Source: Nostoc sp. NIES-4103
GTDB taxonomy: Bacteria > Cyanobacteriota > Cyanobacteriia > Cyanobacteriales > Nostocaceae
DNA: 64,000 bases
Reading direction: 5' to 3'
NCBI RefSeq assembly: GCF_002368335.1
Contig: NZ_AP018288.1
Location: forward strand, 4,017,323 to 4,081,322
The translations under genes were made by a program, and so were the position numbers. The notes beneath the pieces are model-generated. The model saw nothing but the letters and a program-made list of their open reading frames with translations, made no database searches and had not been told where the DNA came from. Positions 52,503 to 60,618 of this stretch are shown one piece after another (positions within the stretch are counted from its first letter, which is position 1; every line of letters starts with the position of its first letter).

Positions 52503-53462
52503 GTGTTAGGCATCCTCACGGTTCTTCTATCCTCCTTTGTTTTGTCGTTTCACAACGTGACTGTACGAGTTTTGTTTTCAGAACATCTCGTACTGAGTTT
52601 ATTTTTACTTGGTGGATACGTAAAACCGGATTTACAGAATTCATTCTTGCTGATGTTTATGCGAATGCTGCTGGTGGTTCCACTCATGGCATCTCTAGCA
52701 TTTAAGCTATATCCATCTGCTTTTAAAGAATTGCGACAGTTGTTTAGACGCGATCGCTTTGATGTTCTCATCCAAGTGTTTGGCTGTGGACTGCTGATGT
52801 TTGTGTATATTGCATTACTCTACATCGCTATTGGCTTGATTCCCACTGGAATTGCTATAACCCTGTTCTTTACTTATCCGGTGTTTACAGCGCTGCTTGC
52901 TTGGAGGTTTTTTGGCGATCGCCCCACACTCTATCGCTGGCTGGTGATGGGTATTATTTTCATAGGTAGCGTCCTCACCATTCCTCAATCTTCAGCTACC
53001 TACAGCAGTTATGCCATTGCTATAGGCATTTTTGCGAGTGTTGGTGCGGGGATCGTTTACGCCTTTTATTGTGTCATCGCCCAAAAATGTTTGGAAAAAT
53101 TCCATCCAGTTCCTTTCACCTGGATCAGTTTTGCCTCGACTCTGCTGCTTTCTGGTATTAGCTTATTGTTCTGGCCGCCTCCTAATGTCCAACTTGATTG
53201 GACACCTATATGGATTGGCAGTATTTTTTCGGGTTTAGTCAGTTTTATCGGACACACTCTCAACAATTTGGGCATTCGCATGATTGGCGCAACTACCGCT
53301 TCTATCATCGGTTCTAGCAGCCCAGCATTGACAGCTTTAGTCGCATGGGCAACCATTAGCGAAACTTTAAACGTAATTCAAAGCTTAGGGATTGGTATTG
53401 TCACATTCGGGATTGCGTTGCTGAGTGGAGAAAGCTTTGTCCGTAGACGTACCCCTTCGTAG
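52503..53462 (+). CDS. EamA/DMT-superfamily transporter
   Basis: Ten hydrophobic segments in two EamA repeats (first LLMFMRMLLVVPLMASL ... GLIPTGIAITLFFTYPVFTALLAWRFFGDRP; second GIFASVGAGIVYAFYCVIAQ ... IGATTASIIGSSSPALTALVAWATISETL). The start is GTG at 52503, with no clear ribosome-binding site, so a slightly different start is possible. Members export amino acids or small metabolites. It follows the GST gene. Confidence 0.88.
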   Translation: MLGILTVLLSSFVLSFHNVTVRVLFSEHLVLSLFLLGGYVKPDLQNSFLLMFMRMLLVVPLMASLAFKLYPSAFKELRQLFRRDRFDVLIQVFGCGLLMFVYIALLYIAIGLIPTGIAITLFFTYPVFTALLAWRFFGDRPTLYRWLVMGIIFIGSVLTIPQSSATYSSYAIAIGIFASVGAGIVYAFYCVIAQKCLEKFHPVPFTWISFASTLLLSGISLLFWPPPNVQLDWTPIWIGSIFSGLVSFIGHTLNNLGIRMIGATTASIIGSSSPALTALVAWATISETLNVIQSLGIGIVTFGIALLSGESFVRRRTPS

Positions 53463-53555
53463 GTATATGTAGCAAAGCGTGATTCGGTCTTCATAATTAA
53501 TGTATAATTGAATATAGGTATGTTAGAATTAGTATTCTTGAACAAAGTAATTTTT

Positions 53556-53627
53556 TTTAACAAACGAACCGCCAAGACGCAGAGAACACAGAGAGAAGGA
53601 AGAAATTGCTTAACTGAACTGTATTGG
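53556..53627. repeat. Partial inverse copy of the MITE at 22649-22807
   Basis: Read on the minus strand it gives CAATACAGTTCAGTTAAGCA, TTCTCTCTGTGTTCTCTGCG and TGGCGGTTCG. This corresponds to the left half of the element at 22656. No second end is found, so it is truncated. Confidence 0.6.
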
Positions 53628-53684
53628 TGTATGAGTCATAATCGTATAACTCTTATTTGGTGAACTCGCAAGCAAATTTAGACC

Positions 53685-54176
53685 ATGCTTCCTCCCAATA
53701 TTAGAAAAGCGCAAGAATCAGATGCAAAAGCGATCGCTCAAATTCTCCGGGAATTGGGTTGGTTTGCATGGGTGAATTCAACGCCTGGTGAGAAAACTAT
53801 CACGCAAATTCAGCAGCACATTGCTCAGTGTTATGCAGATGATAGTCATTCTATATATGTGGCTGAAAATACTGAAAGCGAGGTCATCGGATACGTTACA
53901 GTTCATTGGCTACCCTGTCCGTTTCTTCCCCACCTCCAAGCTTATGTATCCGAGTTATTCATCCTACAGGCTAATCGTGGTCAGGGTGTCGGTAAAACTC
54001 TGTTAGCAACTGTCATCAATGAGGCGAAAATCCGAAAATGTTCAGTGCTGATGTTGCTGAACCATAAACAGCGAGAATCCTATCAACGAGAGTTTTATCG
54101 CAAACAAGGCTGGATCGAACGTGAAACTGTTGCCAACTTTATTTACCCATTAAATGCAGATGCGCGATCGCCATAA
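53685..54176 (+). CDS. GNAT-family N-acetyltransferase
   Basis: Core LQAYVSELFILQANRGQGVGKTLLATVINEAKIRKCSVLMLLNHKQRESYQREFYRKQGWIERET. Length 163. Start ATG at 53685; no obvious strong ribosome-binding site. It stands alone. Substrate unknown. Confidence 0.88.
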   Translation: MLPPNIRKAQESDAKAIAQILRELGWFAWVNSTPGEKTITQIQQHIAQCYADDSHSIYVAENTESEVIGYVTVHWLPCPFLPHLQAYVSELFILQANRGQGVGKTLLATVINEAKIRKCSVLMLLNHKQRESYQREFYRKQGWIERETVANFIYPLNADARSP

Positions 54177-54354
54177 TTTTTCATTAGATTTTGACTTAGC
54201 CTGCTCAAACATCTTCCACATCTGAACATGATTCTGAGGACTAGGGACTGGGGACTACAGAACAGTTTTCTTAATTCCCAATTCCTATGCTAGTTCTTAG
54301 TTTGTATCTGAACAATGACATAATCAGCCATATCACTAAAATTGGTAATAAATA

Positions 54355-54741
54355 ATGACTTTAGTAAATGATCCTGCTGTTGTAAAAGAAGTAACTGATT
54401 TATATCTCCAATATGAAGCAGCTTTGACTAATAACAATCTGGAGGTGATGGATAGTTTATTTTGGGATGCACCAGAAGTAGTGCGCTTTGGTTTAGCAGA
54501 AAACCTTTACGGTAGTGAGGAGATTCGCAACTTTCGCGCCTCTCGACCGAACCCAAAAATAGAGCGTGAAATCTCGAATCTGAAAGTTGTGACGTTTGGC
54601 AAAGATGCAGCAACTGTGACTCTAGAATTTCGCCGTATTATCAATGGTGTAGAACGTTTTGGACGACAAAGCCAAACTTGGTATAGGTTTTTAGAGGGAT
54701 GGAAGGTAGTTTCAGCACATGTTTCTTTATTACCTGTGTGA
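54355..54741 (+). CDS. HpxZ/AtzH-like SnoaL-fold protein
   Basis: A 128-residue NTF2/SnoaL-fold protein. VTDLYLQYEAALTNNNLEVMDSLFWDAPEVVRFGLAENLYGSEEIRNFRASRP, ISNLKVVTFGKDAATVTLEF, and RFGRQSQTWYRFLEGWKVVSAHVS match the HpxZ/AtzH group linked to amidase-type pathways (oxalurate, triazines). No amidase gene is adjacent, so its partner is unknown. Confidence 0.85.
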   Translation: MTLVNDPAVVKEVTDLYLQYEAALTNNNLEVMDSLFWDAPEVVRFGLAENLYGSEEIRNFRASRPNPKIEREISNLKVVTFGKDAATVTLEFRRIINGVERFGRQSQTWYRFLEGWKVVSAHVSLLPV

Positions 54742-54804
54742 ATTTTCAGATGACTTGAGTACTAGAGTAAGAGTGTTTTGATGACCTAGCGAGCGATCGC
54801 TTCT

Positions 54805-54939
54805 ATTCCACCATTACTACAACAGGCTCAAGTTTTAGCTGCACAAATTGAGTTTACCTCATCCTCACTCCCCAAAGTTGGTCGATTGTTACACGTCCTC
54901 ACTAGCCAGATTACACAGGGTCAAATTGCTGAAAGTTGA
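54805..54939 (+). pseudogene. Fragment of a methyltransferase gene
   Basis: Frame reads PPLLQQAQVLAAQIEFTSSS, LPKVGRLLHVLTSQITQGQI, then AES and stop. This resembles the segment just before the SAM motif (GxIAEIGTG) of O-methyltransferases. The start codon and everything after are missing. Assigned from memory of the family. Confidence 0.4.
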
Positions 54940-54996
54940 ATATTCATCACATCAGTGCTACAGAAATCCGAGTCACAGCAAAACATGCAGTAATTC

Positions 54997-55022
54997 TATA
55001 GGACTCAAATATGAGTCCTATA
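54997..55022. terminator. Hairpin between convergent genes
   Basis: TATAGGACTC (54997-55006) pairs exactly with GAGTCCTATA (55013-55022), loop of six. It lies between a plus-strand remnant and the stop of the minus-strand DUF4334 gene. It could serve as a bidirectional terminator, though no good T-run follows. Confidence 0.5.
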
Positions 55023-55032
55023 AGTTAAAAGC

Positions 55033-55575
55033 CTAAAGCGATCGCTTAAGAACAAAAAAGAAAGGTTGAGGAATGTTTTTATTATCCATAATTCCTAATA
55101 CAGTATTCTCATCTACTTTCCTAAAAGAATCATTAATCGGCAAATAATCATATATCATCGTTGCAGTGACTTTTCCTCTATACTCCATCATTCGGAGTCT
55201 GGCTTGACTTTTCTCGGTTTTGAGTAAAGAATTAATAAACATCATCAACGGTTTTTGCGAATTATTTTTGGGTATCGGGAATTTCAAAACCCAGTCCATT
55301 AAAGTGGCATTAGGGGCAACCTTGAAAATTTTTCCCTGACCATCTAAAAATAACAACGGGTGAACATGTTCAGAATCTAAAAATTCCTTTCCATACCAAT
55401 TAGAAATTTCTAATAAACCATCCATTGGATGATCTGTATGCAGTCCAGACCCTTGCCAACGACCAAACATAAACTCTAAATTCACGGGTTCAAGAGAGTC
55501 AAACAATTCTAAAGCTTTTTCTCTTGTAGTTTTACCGGATTTCAAAATCAACTGATAATTTTCTAATGTTTCCAT
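55033..55575 (-). CDS. GXWXG / DUF4334 family protein
   Basis: The motif FMFGRWQGSGL (GRWxG) near the N-terminus, ISNWYGKEFLDSEHVHPLLF, APNATLMDW and C-terminal RMMEYRGKVTATMIYDYLPINDSFRKVDENTVLGIMDNK are characteristic of the paired GXWXG and DUF4334 domains. Function unknown; a lipocalin-like fold is likely. I chose the ATG at 55575 (AAAGGT upstream) rather than the longer frame to 55635, giving 180 residues. Confidence 0.85.
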   Translation of the reverse strand: METLENYQLILKSGKTTREKALELFDSLEPVNLEFMFGRWQGSGLHTDHPMDGLLEISNWYGKEFLDSEHVHPLLFLDGQGKIFKVAPNATLMDWVLKFPIPKNNSQKPLMMFINSLLKTEKSQARLRMMEYRGKVTATMIYDYLPINDSFRKVDENTVLGIMDNKNIPQPFFFVLKRSL

Positions 55576-55837
55576 TGTTGTTACCTTTGTACAAGTGCAA
55601 TCCGAATTGAAGAAACGGAAGTATAAGCTTGCCATTACGGCAAAATTATCCTTCTACTGATAGATGTTGATTCCTGATGGTAGATGGGTATTATGACAGG
55701 TTTGCTGATTCCACCCATATCAGTACAATATCAATTTTAATTCTATTCACTGAATTTTTCTGAGTTCCATGCTTTACTTTAAAAGTTGTATTGCTGATTT
55801 TGCAAAGCTATAAGCTATGCAAAAGTGTCATTTGTTC

Positions 55838-56899
55838 TTAGTTCCCAGTCCCTAGTAAATAAATCAGTGCCTCGACTAAGGTTTGATTTTGTTCATCAGT
55901 GCCAATGGTGATGCGTAATTTATCTTCAAGTCCTGGCTGCTTGAAGTAGCGGATTAAAATTCCTTGTTCTTTGAGTTTTTGATAGAGGTATTCTGCGTTT
56001 CCTTGGGGAGGTTGTGCCAGCAAAAAGTTAGTTTGAGAATCCCAAATTTTAAAACCTAGTTGTTTTAAGTCTGTTGCTAACTTAGTCCGCGATGCTTTAA
56101 TCTTGGCTACACAAGCGTTTTTATAATCTTGGTCAGTAATAGCAGCTGTTGCAACTGCACAGGCGATCGCGTCAATATTATAACTATCCTTCACCTTAAA
56201 CAATCCATGCAACAGCTTGGGATTCGCCACTCCAAACCCTAATCGCAATCCTGCTAAGGAATACCCCTTAGAAAGTGTGCGAATCACAATTACATTTTCG
56301 TATTCTTTTACCAAAGCCAATGCATTTTCTTCGGCAAAATCCACATATGCTTCATCAATCACTAAAACCCCAGATAACTGGCTTGCTAGTTTTTGCAGGT
56401 CTTTTTGAGGCACTACATGTCCCGATGGACTATTAGGTGAAGCAATAAATGTTACAGAACCATTAGCAGCAATTAGTTCTTCTATAGGCAAACTGTAGTC
56501 TTCACCGTAATTAATTTCAGTAATATCCGCTACTTGCATTTCTGCTAATGTGCGGTATAGCACATATGTTGGTATTGGGTAAACAACTTTCCGCCCTGGT
56601 TCTGCACAAGCACGAATCACAACGCTTAACACTTCGTCACTACCATTTCCCACAATAATCCAATCACTGGGAACACCTAGAACTTTACTTGTGGCTTGGC
56701 GAAATTCTTCCCCAAACGGCTGGGGATACCGCCGCAACCATTCGCCATCAATATTTTTCAGCACAGCCAAAGCTTCAGGAGAAGGAGGATATGGGTTTTC
56801 GTTGCTGTTGAGTTTGATGATGTTTGTACCACGTGGAGGCTGTTCACCAGGTACATAACTAGCCATTGCATCAACATTAGAGCGAAAATAGTCGGTCAT
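55838..56899 (-). CDS. hisC: Histidinol-phosphate aminotransferase
   Basis: PLP enzyme of histidine biosynthesis. KLNSNENPYPPSPEA is the family opening, then GNGSDEVLSVVIRA, ASPNSPSGHVV, VIDEAYVDFAE, and RTLSKGYSLAGLRLGFG with the PLP Lys. End RITIGTDEQNQTLVEALIYLL. The frame is open to 56947, but the family start is ATG at 56899 (MTDYFRSNVDAMASYVPGEQPP). The last residues come from repeat-like sequence (GTGN). Confidence 0.93.
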   Translation of the reverse strand: MTDYFRSNVDAMASYVPGEQPPRGTNIIKLNSNENPYPPSPEALAVLKNIDGEWLRRYPQPFGEEFRQATSKVLGVPSDWIIVGNGSDEVLSVVIRACAEPGRKVVYPIPTYVLYRTLAEMQVADITEINYGEDYSLPIEELIAANGSVTFIASPNSPSGHVVPQKDLQKLASQLSGVLVIDEAYVDFAEENALALVKEYENVIVIRTLSKGYSLAGLRLGFGVANPKLLHGLFKVKDSYNIDAIACAVATAAITDQDYKNACVAKIKASRTKLATDLKQLGFKIWDSQTNFLLAQPPQGNAEYLYQKLKEQGILIRYFKQPGLEDKLRITIGTDEQNQTLVEALIYLLGTGN

Positions 56900-57469
56900 A
56901 AGTTTGTGTATTAGACTTGAACTTCTTTGAGGGGAGCGATTATGCAAAGTCCAAACTACAAGAAATCTCTCCTAAAATAAACTGTTTGTTACTCAAATAA
57001 AAATATGTCATACCAATTCTATGTCAGGTTGTGCTTGATTCATTTACAGGCAATTCATGAATTGCCCCAGAGAGGGTGTAATTTTTTGTCAGTCATGTAA
57101 CAGCCTTATAAGCGCAACTTCATACACAATTGTTCTCAAGAGAATATACAACGCTCTTAATAGTTACAATGTAGAACAACTAATATTACTTAAAATTTAA
57201 GTAATATTACTCTGTATTTGCTTAACTTATGTTAGCTATAAGTTTAAATAATTCCAGTAGTTTCTCGGTACTAGATTAATTTCTCCTTTAGCATAATTAA
57301 CTCAACAGGTAACTGATAAAGCAGCATAGATTTATACAGTTACATAGTGCTAAAGCATGAATTAAAAACATGATTTAGAAAGTTAATTTTTACATACAAG
57401 TCTAGAGATTGTAACCCTGATTTTTTAGTTACAAGACTCTAGTCATGAAAATCAAATTGAGGTTTAGAT
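56900..57469. other. Gene-free stretch between hisC and the GTPase-linked genes
   Basis: AT-rich. ACTTAAAATTTAAGT at about 57188-57202 is a short palindrome. It must contain the promoter for the V4R-like gene. Nothing else seen. Confidence 0.4.
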
Positions 57470-57940
57470 ATGCCAGATGTATTACGAAAAGAACTAGGCG
57501 ATTTTAATAGCATTGTCTGCTTTAAATCAGTCATTCAAGGCATGGAAGATGCTTTAGGAGAAAAGGCTACAGCCATAGCATTAACTACAGCAGGTCGTTT
57601 GCGGGGTAAAAAATTGGCTGAAGATTTGGGTTTATCAGGATCTTTAGATTCCTTAGATAGTGTAGCCGCAAAATTGTCTTTAGCTTTAGGGAAAGAAGGC
57701 ACTAGATTGTGCATTGTTCATAAAATTGTGTCAGAAGGTGAGGTGATTAAAGCCTACACTTCTGAAACCCTTTGTTTAGCTGGTGAAGCACCAAATTCAG
57801 AACGCAAATGTACCTTTACAATGGGTGCAATTTGGGGCGCTCTCGAGCAAGTACTTGGACACCGTTTTAGAGGAATGCATACTGAATCAGTGCTAAGAGG
57901 CGGTAATTATGACGTATTTGAATTTACTCCTCTTGGATAA
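57470..57940 (+). CDS. V4R-like small-molecule-binding domain protein (156 residues)
   Basis: Pattern resembling the V4R domain: KKLAEDLGL, then IVSEGEVIKAYTSETLCLAGEAPNSERKCTFTMGAIWGALEQVLGHRFRGMHTESVLRGGNYDVFEFTPL. The ending (C.FT.GAIWGALE...G....T.S...G...D.FE) is typical of that superfamily, which binds small ligands. It begins a four-gene set with LC7, Ras-like GTPase and DUF4388 proteins. Likely a sensor or adaptor by context. Confidence 0.6.
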   Translation: MPDVLRKELGDFNSIVCFKSVIQGMEDALGEKATAIALTTAGRLRGKKLAEDLGLSGSLDSLDSVAAKLSLALGKEGTRLCIVHKIVSEGEVIKAYTSETLCLAGEAPNSERKCTFTMGAIWGALEQVLGHRFRGMHTESVLRGGNYDVFEFTPLG

Positions 57941-58037
57941 GTAACACTTCATTCAATCCAAACCATACTTTCACTGGTTCGCAATTTACTGAAATTTCAT
58001 ACTCACTTTCAAATTCAGAACAACAAAGAATACTTAT

Positions 58038-58409
58038 ATGGCTATCAATACAGAAAAGCTTGGGATGATTTTACAAAATTTTGTGACTGCTACTAATGAT
58101 GTTCAAGGAGCAGCACTTGTTACTCCCGATGGACTACCTTTAGGAGCAAGTTTACCTGGAGCAATGGATGAAGAACGGGTATCAGCAATGTCAGCTTCTA
58201 TGCTGTCTTTAGGAGAACGTATTGGAATTGAGTTAGCTAGAGGTAGCGTTGACCGCATATTTGTAGAAGGTAACAAAGGTTTTGGTGTTTTGACTGGTTG
58301 CGGAGAAGACGCTGTTTTGCTCGTTTTAGCTAGTGAAACTGCTAAACAGGGATTGCTAATGTTAGAAATCAAACGTGTTCTTGCAGAACTAAAACTAGTT
58401 TTATCGTAA
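58038..58409 (+). CDS. Roadblock/LC7-domain protein (MglB-like)
   Basis: A 123-residue roadblock/LC7 domain: LGMILQNFVTATNDVQGAALVTPDGLPLGASLPGAMDEERVSAMSASMLSLGERI ... VFVEGNKGFGVLTG-type core (RIFVEGNKGFGVLTGCGEDAVLLVLA). In bacteria such proteins dimerise and act as GTPase-activating or guanine-exchange partners of small Ras-like GTPases, e.g. MglB. The GTPase gene is 400 bases downstream. Confidence 0.92.
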   Translation: MAINTEKLGMILQNFVTATNDVQGAALVTPDGLPLGASLPGAMDEERVSAMSASMLSLGERIGIELARGSVDRIFVEGNKGFGVLTGCGEDAVLLVLASETAKQGLLMLEIKRVLAELKLVLS

Positions 58410-58812
58410 ATAACGATGCTAACGTCCATATCAAAAGTAAGTAATATCGCTTCGGCTAAAGACTTTTTATTAAGCTAGTAGGGTGCGTTATGGACGGAAC
58501 GTCCTAACGCACCAAAAATCGTTGATGTTGCGCGATTCCTACGGCATAACTACTAGCATGACCGGATTAAAATAATGCATTAATAAACTACTCTAGGCGC
58601 AGATAACACAAACAGAACATGAAGATTAAGGCTATTTTATGCACTCAATTAGTCCAGTGTTGCCACTATTTTTTATGTAATTAATAAGCTATGAATTTCA
58701 TATAGCAGTAACTTATAAATTGCCTGAATCAGGATGTAAATTTGTGTAAATTAAATCAATTATTAGTTAAGTGATTCAGATTATTTTTTGATTTATAGAG
58801 GAATCAATCAAT
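58410..58812. repeat. Gene-free stretch with a compound hairpin
   Basis: GGTGCGTTA (58482-58490) pairs with TAACGCACC (58505-58513) and inside them GGACG with CGTCC (58492-58504). The flank TAACGCACCAAAAATC recurs near 32698. An AGAGGA site precedes the GTPase gene. Otherwise AT-rich with no other feature. Confidence 0.55.
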
Positions 58813-59352
58813 ATGGAAATTATGCGTTTAATTGTTACAGGAACGGTTGGGGCAGGCAAGTCTACATTTATTCGTTCCATCAGTGAAATTGAAGTAGTAG
58901 ATACAGATACTCGTGCAACTGATGAAACAGCATTGCTCAAACAAAGAACCACTGTTGCTTTTGACTTTGGTCGGTTGCAATTTGGGCCAGATATGGCAGT
59001 ACACCTTTATGGTACACCTGGTCAATCGCGCTTTGATTTTATGTGGGATATTTTAATTCGCAAGGCTCACGCTTATATATTACTCGTAGCTGCCCATAGG
59101 CCTAGAGAATTCCGTAATGCGCGTCAGATCCTGCGTTTTATCGAGGAACGTGTACAAGTTCCTATGATTATTGGGCTAACACATACCGATTGTCCAGGCG
59201 CTTGGTCTGAAGAAGATGTGTATCTTGCTATTGGCTATGTGGATGAAAATAACCGACCTCCTCTTGTGAAAGTGAATCCAACGCAAGAAAATTCTGTAGC
59301 TGAAGCAGTTATTGCTCTCGTACAACACTCGATGCAAGGTTGTGCAGTTTAA
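58813..59352 (+). CDS. Small Ras-like GTPase (MglA-type)
   Basis: P-loop GTVGAGKST (10-18), effector region with TTVAFDFGRLQF (46-57), G3 GTPGQSRFDF (67-76) and G4 LTHTD (122-126) in place of NKxD. Length 179 is normal for bacterial Ras-like GTPases next to roadblock proteins. It cycles between GTP- and GDP-bound forms and is likely regulated by the LC7 protein upstream. Such pairs set cell polarity or motility; the cyanobacterial role is not established by the sequence. Confidence 0.93.
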   Translation: MEIMRLIVTGTVGAGKSTFIRSISEIEVVDTDTRATDETALLKQRTTVAFDFGRLQFGPDMAVHLYGTPGQSRFDFMWDILIRKAHAYILLVAAHRPREFRNARQILRFIEERVQVPMIIGLTHTDCPGAWSEEDVYLAIGYVDENNRPPLVKVNPTQENSVAEAVIALVQHSMQGCAV

Positions 59353-59450
59353 TATATCTAGAAAAAATTAGTTTTTGGGGGAAGATTTACCTACTTCAAT
59401 AGGATTTTTTGGAAAATATTTAAATCAATTTAATCAGAAGGATGTAAATC

Positions 59451-60326
59451 ATGTCTATTACTGGCAATTTTGCAGATTTTTCCTTACCAGAACTATTACA
59501 TTTTTTAGATCAAGGTAAAAAAACAGGACTACTTAATATTGAATTTTCACCCGAAGAAACAATCAATAGTACAAAGCAAGTTTACTACATTTGGCTGCAT
59601 CAAGGCCGTATTTTAGCAGGTGGCGATCGCTTGGATGAAAAAGGCTTGACGTTAATGATTGCTCAACGGGGATGGATCAGTGAACGTGTGATTTCTAGGG
59701 TGACTCAAATTTCATCCTGTTTCATCGAATCTCCACTGGGGTTATGTCTCAAGGCTCAAGGGTTACTAGAACCGGAACAATTAAAGCTATTATTTCATAG
59801 CCAAGTACTACGACCGATATCTACCTTATTCCAAATCAAGGATGGTCTGTTTCGCTTTGAACCAACACCAAAGATACCTTTAGCAGAGTTGACAGGTATA
59901 AGTATGTCTGCAACTGAAGTCATATTAATGGGTTTGCGATCGCTACGAGACTGGAAAGCTTTAGAAGATAAACTACCAGACCCGACTTCAGGTTTATCAA
60001 GTTTGGTAGGAAAACAGCCCCAATTACAGTTAAATGCCCAAGAATGGCAAGTCTGGGAATTCGTCAACGGACAAGTTAGTCTACAGAAAATTGCTAGTCA
60101 ACTCAGATTACCTTTAGAAAATGCCCAACAAATTGCCTACCGACTAATTGTAGTTGGTCTGGCAGAAGAATATTTTATGGCTGCTACTGCTTCCGCACCC
60201 ATCCCAGAAGAACCCCTTCCCGCAGCCACTTTCATCGAACCAGCCCCAAAGCCTGTTCAAAAACCAGCTGTTAGTCAATCGTTTTTCAAAAATTTAGTGG
60301 GTTTTCTTCGCAATAAAACACCATAA
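59451..60326 (+). CDS. DUF4388 (PATAN-type) domain protein
   Basis: N-terminus SITGNFADFSLPELLHFLDQGKKTGLLNIEF is the PATAN/DUF4388 opening, then YYIWLHQGRILAGGDRLDEKGLTLMIAQRGWIS ... QGLLEPEQLKLLFHSQVLRPISTLFQIKDGLFRFEP. The middle (about 195-245, WQVWEFVNGQVSLQKIASQLRLPLENAQQIAYRLIVVGL) looks like a winged-helix. The C-terminus is Pro-rich, ending QSFFKNLVGFLRNKTP. PATAN domains mediate protein contacts in response-regulator pathways for pattern or motility. Co-directional with the GTPase (98 bases). Confidence 0.88.
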   Translation: MSITGNFADFSLPELLHFLDQGKKTGLLNIEFSPEETINSTKQVYYIWLHQGRILAGGDRLDEKGLTLMIAQRGWISERVISRVTQISSCFIESPLGLCLKAQGLLEPEQLKLLFHSQVLRPISTLFQIKDGLFRFEPTPKIPLAELTGISMSATEVILMGLRSLRDWKALEDKLPDPTSGLSSLVGKQPQLQLNAQEWQVWEFVNGQVSLQKIASQLRLPLENAQQIAYRLIVVGLAEEYFMAATASAPIPEEPLPAATFIEPAPKPVQKPAVSQSFFKNLVGFLRNKTP

Positions 60327-60618
60327 TCAAGGGTGAGTTCGATGAACCTCTCCCCAACCCATACGTGTCAACTTAAGCTAAAAATAGCTTAACTGTTGGC
60401 TAACTTACCCGCCTGGGAATAAATTAAACGGCTAATAGCTCAAGTCTACTTCAGTAGACTAAAGATTTTTGGCCATATTCAGTCATCTATTAGATGACTT
60501 TTGCTATTAGCAAGGAACTTAAGTTCCTTGCGGGACATCACTGTTACGCGATTGTTGACACTAATGTCCTCAACCCCTCTCCGACGCGAAGAGGGGCTTT
60601 AATATGCTTGATTTTTCG
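60327..60618. repeat. Intergenic repeats between convergent genes
   Basis: GTCTACTTCAGTAGAC (about 60446-60461) is a hairpin, TCATCTATTAGATGA (about 60484-60498) another, AGGAACTTAAGTTCCTTG (about 60512-60530) a third. CCCCTCTCCGACGCGAAGAGGGG (about 60573-60596) is a diverged copy of the hairpin at 31913. Confidence 0.6.
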
